64,000 nt of DNA from Methanobacteriota archaeon (GTDB lineage: Archaea > Halobacteriota > Methanomicrobia > Methanomicrobiales > Methanospirillaceae): NCBI GenBank assembly GCA_029547605.1, contig JAKPPB010000038.1, positions 1 through 64,000 on the forward strand. Direction: 5' to 3'. Of the stretch, positions 46,145-54,768 are shown one piece after another. The notes beneath the pieces are model-generated. The model was given only the letters and a program-made list of their open reading frames with translations. It had not been told where the DNA came from and ran no database searches. How positions within the stretch are numbered: the stretch's first letter is position 1; each line of letters opens with the position of its first letter. The position numbers and the translations under genes were made by a program.

Positions 46145-46899
46145 ATGCGGGCTTTGACAGGAAGCAGCTCGCCGCGGAAGCGGTTGCGGCATGGGCGATC
46201 GCAAAGAAGGACATGATTATCTATTACCTGAAGCCAAACATCGTTATCGCCGGGCTTCTCTTCCCCCTCTTCATGTTCCTCGCATTCGCTGCCGGAAAGA
46301 ACGTCCCGCTCGGGGCACTGATCCCGGGCCTCATCTCGGTGACCATCCTCTTCTCCTCCTCCTCAATTGAGCCGGTCTCCATCCCAATTGAGCGGAGGAC
46401 GAAGACGTTCGAGCGTCTCCTCTCGGCACCGGTCTCTCTCCATGCAATCGTTGTCGGGGAGAGCCTCTCCGGATTCCTGTACAGCCTTGGCATCGCGCTC
46501 GTCCCGCTTACCGTGGGGATTGTCGCGTTCGGGGATACAATATCCTCGCCCATTATGCTCATGGGAGGAATGCTCCTTTCCGCTCTCTGCTTCTCCACCA
46601 TGGGGACACTCTTTGCCGCATATCCGACCGAGAGCCCTGGAGACATCATGTCAATGCTGAACCTTGTCCGCCTTCCCCTCATCTTCGTCTCGGGAACATT
46701 CATCCCTCTCGATGCCATGCCACCCATCGGAACGGCAATTGCATATTTTTCTCCCCTTACCTACGGCAATGATCTCATCCAGTCCGCCTATGGGCATCCG
46801 GCATCATTTAACCCTCTGGCCGATGTGGCGATGCTTGTGATCTTCTTCGTGATATTCCAGCTCATCGCCAACCGTCTCTATGCGCACTTCAACGACTGA
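46141..46899 (+). CDS. ABC-2 type transporter permease
   Basis: A 252-residue membrane protein with six spans. IPIERRTKTFERLLSAPVSLHAIVVGESLSG and the late LVRLPLIFVSGTFIPLDAMPP are marks of ABC2_membrane permeases of the DrrB/NodJ type. The start ATG overlaps the ATPase stop. Substrate cannot be inferred. Confidence 0.9.
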   Translation: MNAGFDRKQLAAEAVAAWAIAKKDMIIYYLKPNIVIAGLLFPLFMFLAFAAGKNVPLGALIPGLISVTILFSSSSIEPVSIPIERRTKTFERLLSAPVSLHAIVVGESLSGFLYSLGIALVPLTVGIVAFGDTISSPIMLMGGMLLSALCFSTMGTLFAAYPTESPGDIMSMLNLVRLPLIFVSGTFIPLDAMPPIGTAIAYFSPLTYGNDLIQSAYGHPASFNPLADVAMLVIFFVIFQLIANRLYAHFND

Positions 46900-46915
46900 G
46901 AAATAGCCCACCAGA

Positions 46916-46931
46916 AGCCCCCCGAAGGGCT
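46916..46931 (+). terminator. hairpin after the ABC operon
   Basis: AGCCC, a CCCGAA loop and GGGCT form a GC-rich stem about 17 bases after the permease stop. It may mark the transcript end. The rest of 46900-47173 holds no gene. Confidence 0.3.
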
Positions 46932-47173
46932 GCCCGGCGATAGTTCAAAAAACATTCGTGTTGGTGCAAAAAAAACGAAATTATCAGTGGATATTCACAA
47001 AACAGCAAGGAAACCTGCCTCTCTGAATGGGATTCCCCATATAGTGAGAAAAAAGCGGGTGGCTTAATTGACACTATACCCTTTTTTGCTCTGGATGAAA
47101 GATCCACGAAGGAAATACCGTTTCCGTGCAGGTGATACTCATTGCAGGTTTACATTTCCAGATACATCGGGGG

Positions 47174-47434
47174 TCAGTCCCGGATTACCGTGCCGCCGCC
47201 AGCCCGGACGGCTTCCTCAATGGTGGTGAGCAGTTCCTCATCCGCGAGCGCAAAATCCAGGAAATCATACTTATTCACCAGTGCGATGGGCTTGAGGATG
47301 GCAACCGGTTTCCTCCCATCGGTCTCTCCCTTGTAATCCTGTGGTACCAATGTGATGGTATCGTCAGTCCACACCGCGATATTCCCGTGTCCGGCCTCAT
47401 CCCAGAGTCTCCGCACGATATCCTGTGTTTTCAT
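47174..47434 (-). CDS. small conserved-looking hypothetical protein
   Basis: An 86-residue protein, MKTQDIVRRLWDEAGHGNIAVW at the start and VNKYDFLDFALADEELLTTIEEAVRAGG at the end. An AAAGGAGTG ribosome-binding sequence lies just before the ATG. Codon use and composition are like those of real genes. Alpha/beta fold expected; no family recognised. Confidence 0.6.
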   Translation of the reverse strand: MKTQDIVRRLWDEAGHGNIAVWTDDTITLVPQDYKGETDGRKPVAILKPIALVNKYDFLDFALADEELLTTIEEAVRAGGGTVIRD

Positions 47435-47554
47435 TCCATGTCACTCCTTTTACCCGGAACAGGATATGCAGTGCAGTGTATTTAAGCGGGAGTGATACGG
47501 CATTGAAAGAGAACGATAAGGGCAAATGTCTGGAAGTAATACGCGTATACAGGC

Positions 47555-48295
47555 ATGTCTCTTCCACTTGATACTGCCATCCGTTCTCTTGCCTCTTCGA
47601 TGGGGGCCGATTTCTTCGGGGTTGCGGATCTCGGGCCGGCAAGGGACTTTATATTCAGGCAGGGGGGTGATCGTATCGCCCGGTATTCCATTGCCGTGGC
47701 AATCGGAATCCGGCTGTCCGACGACCTTGTTGACCTCCTGCCAGAACAGGATCAAGAGGGTGCGATCCTCTATCGGCACAACTGCTACGAAGTCACAAAC
47801 CAGGTACTCGACCAAATCGCGGTCCGCCTGGCAGGCGTTCTCCAGCGAGAAGGCTCCCATGCATTCCCCGTTCCTGCATCCCGGCGCACAGACGATGGAG
47901 AGATACGTTCGGTATTCTCGCACAAACTCGCCGCTCACCTCGCAGGCCTGGGATGGATAGGAAAGAGCTGCCTTCTCGTCACCCCTGATCACGGTCCCCG
48001 TGTCCGGTGGGTGAGCGTGCTCACCGACGCTCCTCTTACGCCTTCAGGGTCGCCGATGAACACACGCTGCGGCGATTGCACCGCATGCGTCGATATCTGC
48101 CCTCAGCACGCATTCACGGGGCGAATGTTCAATCCTGAAGAGCCCCGGGAAGCGCGGTTCGATGTCGCAGCATGTGACAGGTATTTTGCGGAACTGCAAC
48201 AGTCAGGCGGCGTCGCAGTCTGCGGGCTGTGCCTGTATGTGTGCCCGTATGGCAAAAAAAAGGAGGAAACACGCTCTGATAATAAAAGAAGATGA
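47555..48295 (+). CDS. 4Fe-4S protein of the epoxyqueuosine reductase (QueG)-like group
   Basis: A 246-residue protein. A QueG-type N-terminal part (ADFFGVADLGPARDF, ARYSIAVAIGIRLSDDLVD) is followed by AAHLAGLGWIGKSCLLVTPDHGPRVRW and two ferredoxin-type motifs, CGDCTACVDICP near 172 and CGLCLYVCPYG near 223. It lacks the HEAT repeat tail of true QueG and the cobalamin-binding residues cannot be judged, so it may be a related reductase. Cytosolic. Confidence 0.75.
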   Translation: MSLPLDTAIRSLASSMGADFFGVADLGPARDFIFRQGGDRIARYSIAVAIGIRLSDDLVDLLPEQDQEGAILYRHNCYEVTNQVLDQIAVRLAGVLQREGSHAFPVPASRRTDDGEIRSVFSHKLAAHLAGLGWIGKSCLLVTPDHGPRVRWVSVLTDAPLTPSGSPMNTRCGDCTACVDICPQHAFTGRMFNPEEPREARFDVAACDRYFAELQQSGGVAVCGLCLYVCPYGKKKEETRSDNKRR

Positions 48296-48457
48296 GGGTA
48301 ATATTCAATTCAATACCTCACCTTTGCTTTTTTACGATAGTGCGAGCTCCAATGTGGTAAGGGATCCTCTACTGAGACCCCCGCTATAGAGTTATCCATC
48401 GATGGTGTATTCGTCAACTAATCAGGGTTATGTAGCCGGCAAAATCAAAAAAAAATA

Positions 48458-48685
48458 TCAAGGGAGGGTATATACGGGGAGGTCGAAATACGCTGACGGC
48501 GTATATCCTGTCCCTTCAAAGAAGGTGGAAGGCTGATACATAGGAGTGTCGAAATACGCTGACGGCGTATATGTATCAGAAGGCATGAATATATCCGATC
48601 CAGAATACTCTCCCGATACCAAGGAAACAAATATGATGGTACATACCACCACGAAAATACCAATGGCAAAGGACATTTTCTTCAT
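48458..48685 (-). CDS. small secreted peptide made of TPSAYFD-type repeats
   Basis: A 75-residue protein with a signal peptide (KKMSFAIGIFVVVCTIIFVSLVSG) and a mature part consisting of repeats: YTPSAYFDTPMY, YQPSTFFEGTG, YTPSAYFDLPVY. The repeats are visible in the DNA as two copies of GAAATACGCTGACGGCGTATA, each containing the inverted repeat ATACGC/GCGTAT. TATAAA on this strand near 48708-48716 lies 24-30 bases before the ATG, so a leaderless transcript is likely. No family recognised. Confidence 0.6.
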   Translation of the reverse strand: MKKMSFAIGIFVVVCTIIFVSLVSGEYSGSDIFMPSDTYTPSAYFDTPMYQPSTFFEGTGYTPSAYFDLPVYTLP

Positions 48686-48707
48686 AATGAAATCTTAAAA
48701 CACTCCT

Positions 48708-48716
48708 TTATAAAAA
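48708..48716 (-). promoter_or_regulatory. TATA box for the secreted repeat peptide
   Basis: TTTATAAAG on the minus strand, about 25 bases upstream of the ATG at 48685; predicts transcription starting at the start codon. Confidence 0.5.
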
Positions 48717-48956
48717 AATGATCGCAGGATAAGAAAGATGTCCTTTTGGGATGTTCAGCATAAAAATGTCTTCTAATAGAAGGATTGGAATGATACAGTG
48801 ATATGGGTTATAATAATCATAACAAGTGATTTCGTAGATCAAATCCCGTTCGGAAATATTCCGCCCAACTCGAATTGAGGGACTGTATTATACGGGAGAC
48901 GTATGTCATCTGATTGGAACGACTTTTACGATGATGTATAGTCTCCAATCTCTAAT

Positions 48957-48962
48957 TTTATA
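48957..48962 (+). promoter_or_regulatory. TATA box upstream of the 49.0-kb pseudogene
   Basis: TTTATA lies 27-32 bases before the ATG at 48989 and would give a near-leaderless message. The rest of 48717-48956 is AT-rich and contains no other feature I can name. Confidence 0.4.
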
Positions 48963-48988
48963 CAATCGGTATACCATTCCTCTCTCTC

Positions 48989-49366
48989 ATGATTAAGAAT
49001 ACGTACTTTATTGCAGCCCTCCTTATGGCTGTCGCGTTTTTAATAGCCCCCATGACAGCAGCATTCTTCATCCCGCCAAAGAGCAACATACTATAAATCT
49101 CTGTGCCGAGGATATTACTGCCAGGCTTTGATGTGAATGACTAGTCAACATTCCACCAGTTCCAGGTGCGGGTCGGGACGATGAACCTGATATCCCTACT
49201 TATCCCACAGATGTCCCTGACATCAATTGATGGAAAATTAGACTACAATTGGAGAAGCGCACGGTTCAAATCCGGCGGTGCATGGGTGTATATGACTGGA
49301 GGGTATGTACAGGAAAACGGAATATCTCTTTTTTTATCTTGTAAGGAAATTCGAACATATAATTAA
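48989..49366 (+). pseudogene. secreted protein gene with in-frame TAA and TAG
   Basis: From ATG 48989 a clear signal peptide (IKNTYFIAALLMAVAFLIAPMTAAF) is read, then TAA at codon 36 (49094-49096) and TAG at codon 52 (49142-49144), after which the same frame stays open for 73 codons (FHQFQVRVGTMNLISLL, DYNWRSARFKSGGAWVYMTGGYVQENG) to TAA at 49364-49366. The promoter box is in place. Probably a decayed gene for a small secreted or surface protein; no family recognised. Confidence 0.5.
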
Positions 49367-49631
49367 GAACATCTTTTTGAAGCGATTCCCTGCAATAAAT
49401 TCTCCAGGAAAACTCTTTTCCTGATGATAAGGGATAATCGGGAGAATGGTGAGGAGTAAAATCTCCAGAAAATAAGTATATAGCTTATCTCTTTTCGCAT
49501 CGGTGTCCACGGATAATGAGAACAATTCTCCATACGGGTATTCTTGTGATGGCAGGCGATACCCAACTTACCAATTATGAGAACGAAATACCTGGAGCGT
49601 CAGTGACTGCCGAGAGATGCACCGGGTGATA

Positions 49632-50276
49632 TTATGCCTTCACTGCGGCGAGATAGAGCCCTGAAAATCCCCCAGGATGAGCTGGATCCTGTAACCGCTC
49701 TGTTGTCTGTATCAAAAATCCTCCACGATTAACAAGGTCGCACAGCGACTGTTCTGTAAACAGGACAGTCCCCGGCTGCCTGAATTGCCCGAATACTCTT
49801 TTATTACGAATGATGGTACGCAGGATATCCGAAATGCGGAGACCATCAATGATTGGTGTAACTACGATAAGCCTTCCACCTGGAGTGAGAATGCGGTACG
49901 TCTCGGCAAGGGTCGTCGGGCCATCGACCAAATGAATGGTAAGACCAAAAAATGCAGTATCAAAGTACGAGTGGGGAAAGGTAGTCTTTTCGCAGTTCTC
50001 TTTCTTCACTGTCACCTTAGGATGGCAGAGGATACGCTTCCGCGTCCGTTCGAGCATCTCTTCGGCAATGTCGGTCGCAACCACACTCGTAGACCTCTCT
50101 GCAAGGAGCGAGGTATAAAAGCCGGTACCGCAGCCGAACTCTACGGTCCTGCCAAGGTTTGACTCTCGCTTCAGGGCATCCAGGAGGATCTGCCGCATGG
50201 AATTCCCAAAAACGCAATCTATTCCCTCATCGTAGACGCTGGCTGCGTGAGCCCAGAATCTCTCTGAATCAGTCAT
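49632..50276 (-). CDS. class I SAM-dependent methyltransferase
   Basis: A 214-residue methyltransferase of the Methyltransf_11/UbiE-like type. Motif I is VEFGCGTGFYTSLLAE near residues 45-60, then VVATDIAEEMLERT, and motif IV-like YFDTAFFGLTIHLVDG, and RILTPGGRLIVVTP. Substrate unknown. It stands alone; upstream AT-rich sequence between it and the AbrB-like gene contains promoters in both directions. Confidence 0.85.
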   Translation of the reverse strand: MTDSERFWAHAASVYDEGIDCVFGNSMRQILLDALKRESNLGRTVEFGCGTGFYTSLLAERSTSVVATDIAEEMLERTRKRILCHPKVTVKKENCEKTTFPHSYFDTAFFGLTIHLVDGPTTLAETYRILTPGGRLIVVTPIIDGLRISDILRTIIRNKRVFGQFRQPGTVLFTEQSLCDLVNRGGFLIQTTERLQDPAHPGGFSGLYLAAVKA

Positions 50277-50431
50277 AAGTTAACAATTTACACAAAGGAT
50301 TTGAATTTTATGAAAATTCCTGATCGGGAATTCCCTCCTGGTTCTTCCTGTGACCCTCTGTTCAGCACCATATTTATCTTACATTTCACACAAATATGAT
50401 TGTATGATTAATATGAATGGAATGATAAATC

Positions 50432-50674
50432 ATGTTTGATGGGAGTCACGAGGGGAAGCATATCTTCGGCACAGTCAAGGTGGGCGAGAGGGGTCAGATC
50501 GTCATCCCAAAGAAGGCACGCGAGGTCTTTTCAATCCAACCCGGCGATACGCTCCTCGTGCTGGGAGATGAGAAGCGGGGAATCGCCATCGTCAAGGCTG
50601 AAACCTTCCATGCGATGGCAATGAAGATGCTGAAGATATTCGACAGGGATCCGGAAGAGGCCCCTGAAAACTAG
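50432..50674 (+). CDS. AbrB/SpoVT-type DNA-binding protein
   Basis: An 80-residue swapped-hairpin transcription factor: VKVGERGQIVIPKKAREVFSIQPGDTLLVLGD is the canonical SpoVT_AbrB domain, with a short C-terminal helix (FHAMAMKMLKIFDRDPEEA). It precedes the double-flavodoxin gene by 24 bases and probably regulates it. The region 50277-50431 holds an ATATTTAT box near 50370. Confidence 0.88.
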   Translation: MFDGSHEGKHIFGTVKVGERGQIVIPKKAREVFSIQPGDTLLVLGDEKRGIAIVKAETFHAMAMKMLKIFDRDPEEAPEN

Positions 50675-50698
50675 GAAAAGTTCCAGGGGAATACACAC

Positions 50699-52102
50699 AT
50701 GAGGATCTGCATTATTTCCGGAAGCCCCAAGGGAGAGGAGAGCATCACCCTGCAGTATGTCAGGTTCATCGAGCAGGCATTTCCAGAACACACCTTCCCG
50801 ATTGTGCATGCAGGACGGGACATCAAGAAACTGGAGGGAGAGCAGGAGGCATGGGACGAGGCGCTCGCGAAAATTCAGGATTCTGATGGCGTGTTCTTTG
50901 CGACACCCGTTTATTTTATGCTCGTCCCGGGCCAGCTGAAGCGGTTTATTGAGTTGGTATTTGAACGGAATGCAGCACCTGCATTTTCACAGAAATATTC
51001 TGCGGCACTCACCACCTCGATCCATTTCTTCGATCACACTGCGCATTCGTACCTTCACGGGATATCCGAGGACCTCGGCATGCACCATGCCGGGCTCTAT
51101 TCAGCCCACATGGAAGACCTGAAATCTGAAGACGAACAGATGCGCCTGTTGCTCTTTTTCTCCGACTATCTTGATGCGATTTCTGAAAAGAGGGCAATTC
51201 CGCGTGAATATCTCCCGCTGCCTAAGGTCTCCCCCTCTTATAATCCCTCCACCCAATCCACCGGCGTAGATACCCACGGGAAACGTGTGGTGATCCTCCA
51301 TGATGCAAGAAATGGTTCCGACCAGCAGGCAATGGTCCGCCAAATGGCCGCACTATTTGACGGGAAAGCCACTGTTGCCGATATAAGGGATTCCATGATG
51401 AAGGGGGGTTGCCTTGGCTGCTGCAGGTGTGCGTTTGACAATACGTGCGTATATCGGGACGGGTTCCGAGATTTCTGGGATAAATACGTGGTCCCGGCGG
51501 ATATCCTGATCATGGCCGGGACCATTCAGGACCGGTATTTATCGGCAACATGGAAACAGTGGAACGACCGGAGTTTCTTCAACGGGCATGTCCCTGCACT
51601 CAAGGGAAAGCAGGTCGGATACCTGGTGGAAGGGCCGCTCGCACACCTCCCAAATCTGAGAGAAGTGCTGGAAGCCAGAGCAATGATCGGCGGGGCGAAT
51701 CTTGTCGGGATCGTGAGCAGCGAGGCGGGAAACCGCGCTCATATTGACGCAGCGCTCGCAGCACTTGCCGAGCGCTCGATCAGGCTGGCAGATCAGGGCT
51801 ACATCATGACGGAAACGTTCTCCGCCATTGCAGGCAGGAAGCTCTTCCGGGACGAGATCTGGGCACACATGCGGGCAATATTTCAGGCAGACGACCGGTA
51901 TTACCGGTCTCATGGCTACTATGACTTTCCTACAAAGAACTACCTGCAGAGGATTGGGACGCGGGCATTCTCACTTTTCCTGTGTATCCCTGGTGTCAGG
52001 ATGAAAGTCAAGAAGGACATGGTCTCCTACATGGTCCGCCCCCTTCAGGAAGTGGTTCAAAAGAGCAGGGTAATAAAAGAGTGGAGAGCGAGAAAACAAT
52101 AA
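50699..52102 (+). CDS. double-flavodoxin NAD(P)H-dependent FMN reductase-like protein with Cys cluster
   Basis: A 467-residue protein with two flavodoxin-like domains. Domain 1 (residues 1-170) starts RICIISGSPKGEESIT with ATPVYFMLVPGQLKRF, as in NADPH-dependent FMN reductases. Domain 2 (about 193-400) starts KRVVILHDARNGSDQQAM and contains KGGCLGCCRCAFDNTC near 235-250, the cysteine pattern of iron-sulfur flavoproteins or disulfide-bonded relatives. The tail is basic with a short hydrophobic patch (LFLCIPGVRMKVKKDM). Tandem arrangement suggests two flavins and an internal electron path. Downstream of an AbrB-like regulator. Confidence 0.75.
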   Translation: MRICIISGSPKGEESITLQYVRFIEQAFPEHTFPIVHAGRDIKKLEGEQEAWDEALAKIQDSDGVFFATPVYFMLVPGQLKRFIELVFERNAAPAFSQKYSAALTTSIHFFDHTAHSYLHGISEDLGMHHAGLYSAHMEDLKSEDEQMRLLLFFSDYLDAISEKRAIPREYLPLPKVSPSYNPSTQSTGVDTHGKRVVILHDARNGSDQQAMVRQMAALFDGKATVADIRDSMMKGGCLGCCRCAFDNTCVYRDGFRDFWDKYVVPADILIMAGTIQDRYLSATWKQWNDRSFFNGHVPALKGKQVGYLVEGPLAHLPNLREVLEARAMIGGANLVGIVSSEAGNRAHIDAALAALAERSIRLADQGYIMTETFSAIAGRKLFRDEIWAHMRAIFQADDRYYRSHGYYDFPTKNYLQRIGTRAFSLFLCIPGVRMKVKKDMVSYMVRPLQEVVQKSRVIKEWRARKQ

Positions 52103-52389
52103 TGGATATCACTCGTTTCTTTGAGAAAAGCATCGTTATTCGTTTCAAGAGAATCATTCAAAAAGGAGCCACCTGCCATCACCACTGATCATCTCTTCCC
52201 CTTTTGTTGCAGCAAACATACAAAAGAAGTGTTCCTTTTTTAAAAAATTAGAATGATCTAAACCTCCGGGGGATCGCTTAATAAGCGAAAAAGAGTTGTC
52301 AAAAGAGAGGGTAGTAAACGTATGCAATCAGGTTTTTTCGTTGTCTGCTCCACATTCCCTCAATCAGCAACTCTATTTATTGTTGAATA

Positions 52390-52587
52390 TTATTCGCGGT
52401 ATTTCTTCAGTAAAAAATACGCTGCGCCAGAACATGCCGCAAAAACTACGAGGGAAACAAATCCCACGAGAATATCCTCAAACAAAAAATTTCCAATAGA
52501 GACAATCAGAAAGAATATCCCCACGACTACCAGGATAAAAAGTACGAATATCAGGAACATCATGTCAACCGAGGTCATGTATGGCAT
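52390..52587 (-). CDS. small two-span membrane protein
   Basis: A 65-residue ORF, mostly hydrophobic: FLIFVLFILVVVGIFFLIVSIGNFLF and ILVGFVSLVVFAACSGAAYFLL, ending KKYRE. Real coding is likely because the second half has a natural basic C-terminus, but no family is recognised. The neighbouring 52103-52389 stretch is AT-rich without a visible gene. Confidence 0.45.
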   Translation of the reverse strand: MPYMTSVDMMFLIFVLFILVVVGIFFLIVSIGNFLFEDILVGFVSLVVFAACSGAAYFLLKKYRE

Positions 52588-53160
52588 GCTTCGTTACACT
52601 GCTATTCATTGATTCGTTATCTTTCTGTTGATGTGTTCATCTCATGCCACACAAAGAAGCGAGTGCAAAAAAAATGTAGGATCGCTTTTGACTTTCCCAG
52701 GCAAATGGCAAATGTGTACTGATTCCTCTCTTCTTCTGGTGAGGATCTTGCTGACCTTTGGACCACCTGAATTGATACCTGTTGTCATGAGTTCCTGATC
52801 ATCTTACAAATGGAGCGAAATATTCTCGGAGTGTAATCTCTGGAAAAACTGGGCAGGAACTTGCATAAATCTAACAATAAATGAGTATTATAACCGGCTC
52901 TGCACCGCGGAAGACATCCCTGCATTTTTATGCTCATGCGATTTATGAAATACCTCACTGCAGACAATATACCTGAGTGAGACAAATGCCAAAAGGTCAC
53001 GATTCTGCTTGTAACTTATACAGGGTTTTGAAAAATCAATTTCTGCAATTCAGAGAGATATCTTCCACCTGCTGTTCTCCTGTCTTTTCACAATTCTACT
53101 GTAAAGAGAATCAGTGTGCACGCGTGTATTTATTATCAACAATAGGCAAAGTGTTAAGGG
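52588..53160. other. AT-rich intergenic region, no gene seen
   Basis: About 570 bases with stop codons in all frames and no ORF worth naming on either strand. Some poly-A and poly-T runs occur. No repeat copy or RNA gene is recognisable. Confidence 0.4.
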
Positions 53161-53167
53161 ATATAAA
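53161..53167 (+). promoter_or_regulatory. TATA box giving a leaderless start at 53189
   Basis: ATATAAA is 22-28 bases before the ATG at 53189, so transcription should start at or next to the ATG. This also decides the start against the longer open frame from 53114. Confidence 0.6.
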
Positions 53168-53188
53168 CCTCACGGGGCAGCGCACTGT

Positions 53189-53761
53189 ATGAACCGATCC
53201 TCCCATAAAACACCTCTCAAAGCCCTTATATCCGGGCTGTTCGGCATTCTTCTCTTTCTCATCGTCCTTGTCGTGCTCAGGTTCATTGCAGCGCACACGT
53301 CATGGCCGCTCTTTGACGGCTTCGTGGATCTCCTTTTTGCGAACGCCCCGCTCATCATCTTCTTCTCGATTCTCTTCACAATCGGGGAGATGTTCGCCGC
53401 GTTTTCCTTTCCGTTCAACCTCCCGTTCCCTGTCTTCAACGCAGTGGCAAGCGTACTCCTCGTCTCGTTCCTCATGTCGCTCCTCCAATTCATCAATGCA
53501 TACTACACGCTCGGAATCGGCGATGCCCTCGACGTAGTCAAGCTCTTCCTCCTTCCATTGACCCTGATAATCGTTCTCGTCGCAGGCTACCTCGCTATCT
53601 TTGTAAAACTGAAAGGGCCTGAAACGACTCCTCCCTCATCTGCCCAAGAGAAAGCAGAAGAGAGGCAGGTTTGTCCCACCTGGGAGACAATCGGCGAAGA
53701 GTTCCGGCATATGGTTGCCGACCTCATCCGGAAGATCAGGAACGAGATCAACAAGGATTGA
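53189..53761 (+). CDS. membrane protein of unknown function
   Basis: A 190-residue protein with four spans (LISGLFGILLFLIVLVVLRFIA, LIIFFSILFTIGEMFAAF, VFNAVASVLLVSFLMSLLQF, VKLFLLPLTLIIVLVAGYLAIFV) and a charged cytosolic C-terminal tail of about 55 residues containing TWETIGEEFRHMVADLIRKIRNEINK, probably helical. No family recognised. Confidence 0.7.
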   Translation: MNRSSHKTPLKALISGLFGILLFLIVLVVLRFIAAHTSWPLFDGFVDLLFANAPLIIFFSILFTIGEMFAAFSFPFNLPFPVFNAVASVLLVSFLMSLLQFINAYYTLGIGDALDVVKLFLLPLTLIIVLVAGYLAIFVKLKGPETTPPSSAQEKAEERQVCPTWETIGEEFRHMVADLIRKIRNEINKD

Positions 53762-53884
53762 GATGACTGGAGAATCGTCTTTCCCATAGTATCTAAGCAA
53801 GAATACCTCGCAAGACGTATCATCAGGAAACAAAGAGAACGATTTTATCCTCTCCTTTCCCCGCGAAAAAACAAGTTGATTGAG

Positions 53885-54060
53885 GGACTTCCCGTAATAC
53901 GTCTTTACTTTTTTGCTCGAAGAGGTAACAGAGGATAATTCCGGCGATGATAATGCTGAGATGGGCGGTCAAGAAGTTCTAGAAGAGGGTCAGGATCCCG
54001 AACAAGAGATTGATCGCCATTGATATCACGAGCCGCTTGCATGCCGGTGAATTCAGGGAA
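53885..54060 (-). pseudogene. decayed third copy of the 30.6/31.1-kb small membrane protein
   Basis: Reverse-strand translation reads ACKRLVISMAINLLFGILTLF, then TAG, then NFLTAHLSIIIAGIILCYLFEQKSKDV. This lines up with the C-terminal half of the two tandem paralogs (IITIISLVMGIIDLF..., ISAIILWYLFQANVKRYFGK). The N-terminal half cannot be found. The TAG falls where the paralogs carry the loop between the last two spans. It is a decayed fragment; nothing else was seen in 53762-54216. Confidence 0.6.
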
Positions 54061-54216
54061 ACCGGGGTATGACATACCGATCACTCATATGGAAATGGGT
54101 CAGGGTTACGTCCTTTACACCTTGCCTCCCGCATGGAGCGGTGCACCCAGACAGAGAAAGAATCAATCCCCCCGAAAAAACAAGTACCTTTACAACCTTT
54201 CCAGCTGGGAGAAGAC

Positions 54217-54768
54217 ATGGCACTCCAACTCATGACCGCACGGCTCATCCTCGAAGACCTCACTGAGGAGGACCTCCCGAATATCCAGAAAATCGCCCGC
54301 AACCCTGACCTGATGCGATACGTCCTTATCTGGCTCGAAGACGACGAGCAGATAGCCAGGTTCCTGCAGAGAGGGATCGAGGAGGCGAACAAGACTGACA
54401 GGACTTCTTTTATGCTTTCGGCAAGGGTGCTGGAAACCGGGGAATTTGGCGGTCTCACTTTCCTGGAGATTGATCCCGAAATTCCAACCACAGGCGAGGT
54501 CGGGATTATCCTCCTTCCGGAATACCAGGCATCAGGGTATGGAAAAGAGATCCTCATGAAATACATGGAGTTCGGGTTCGATACGCTCTCGCTCCACCGG
54601 GTGTTCGGAAAGTGCGACGCACTGAACTCTGCATCTGCCCGCCTGATGGAACAATGTGGAATGACCTACGAAGGAACGATCCGGGAGCATGTCTGGCTCC
54701 GGGATCACTGGCGATCGACGCGGTACTACGGGATGCTTGCAGAAGAATATGCAGCAAGAAAGAAATGA
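54217..54768 (+). CDS. GNAT acetyltransferase of the RimJ/RimL type
   Basis: A 183-residue acetyltransferase: MTARLILEDLTEEDLPNIQKIA at the start, IGL-type strand GEVGIILLPEYQASGYGKEIL with the acetyl-CoA loop, and HRVFGKCDALNSASARLMEQCGMTYEGTIREHVWLRDHW, typical of the family that acetylates ribosomal proteins or small amines. The ATG at 54217 is preceded by GGGAGAAGAC. The upstream open frame from 54133 is not needed. Confidence 0.85.
   Translation: MALQLMTARLILEDLTEEDLPNIQKIARNPDLMRYVLIWLEDDEQIARFLQRGIEEANKTDRTSFMLSARVLETGEFGGLTFLEIDPEIPTTGEVGIILLPEYQASGYGKEILMKYMEFGFDTLSLHRVFGKCDALNSASARLMEQCGMTYEGTIREHVWLRDHWRSTRYYGMLAEEYAARKK

Noticed and set aside
49142-49144. In-frame TAG as a pyrrolysine codon
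   Set aside because: The same frame has a TAA 48 bases earlier, no methylamine methyltransferase similarity is seen and no pyl genes are in the window.
49255-49285. T-arm-like sequence GGTTCAAATCC suggesting a tRNA
   Set aside because: The flanking bases do not form a T stem, and no acceptor, D or anticodon arms can be built around it. It lies inside the open part of the 49.0-kb pseudogene.
53762-54000. Convergent ORFs near 53.6-53.8 kb on the minus strand
   Set aside because: They are shadows of the C-terminal part of the membrane protein gene and its downstream sequence.
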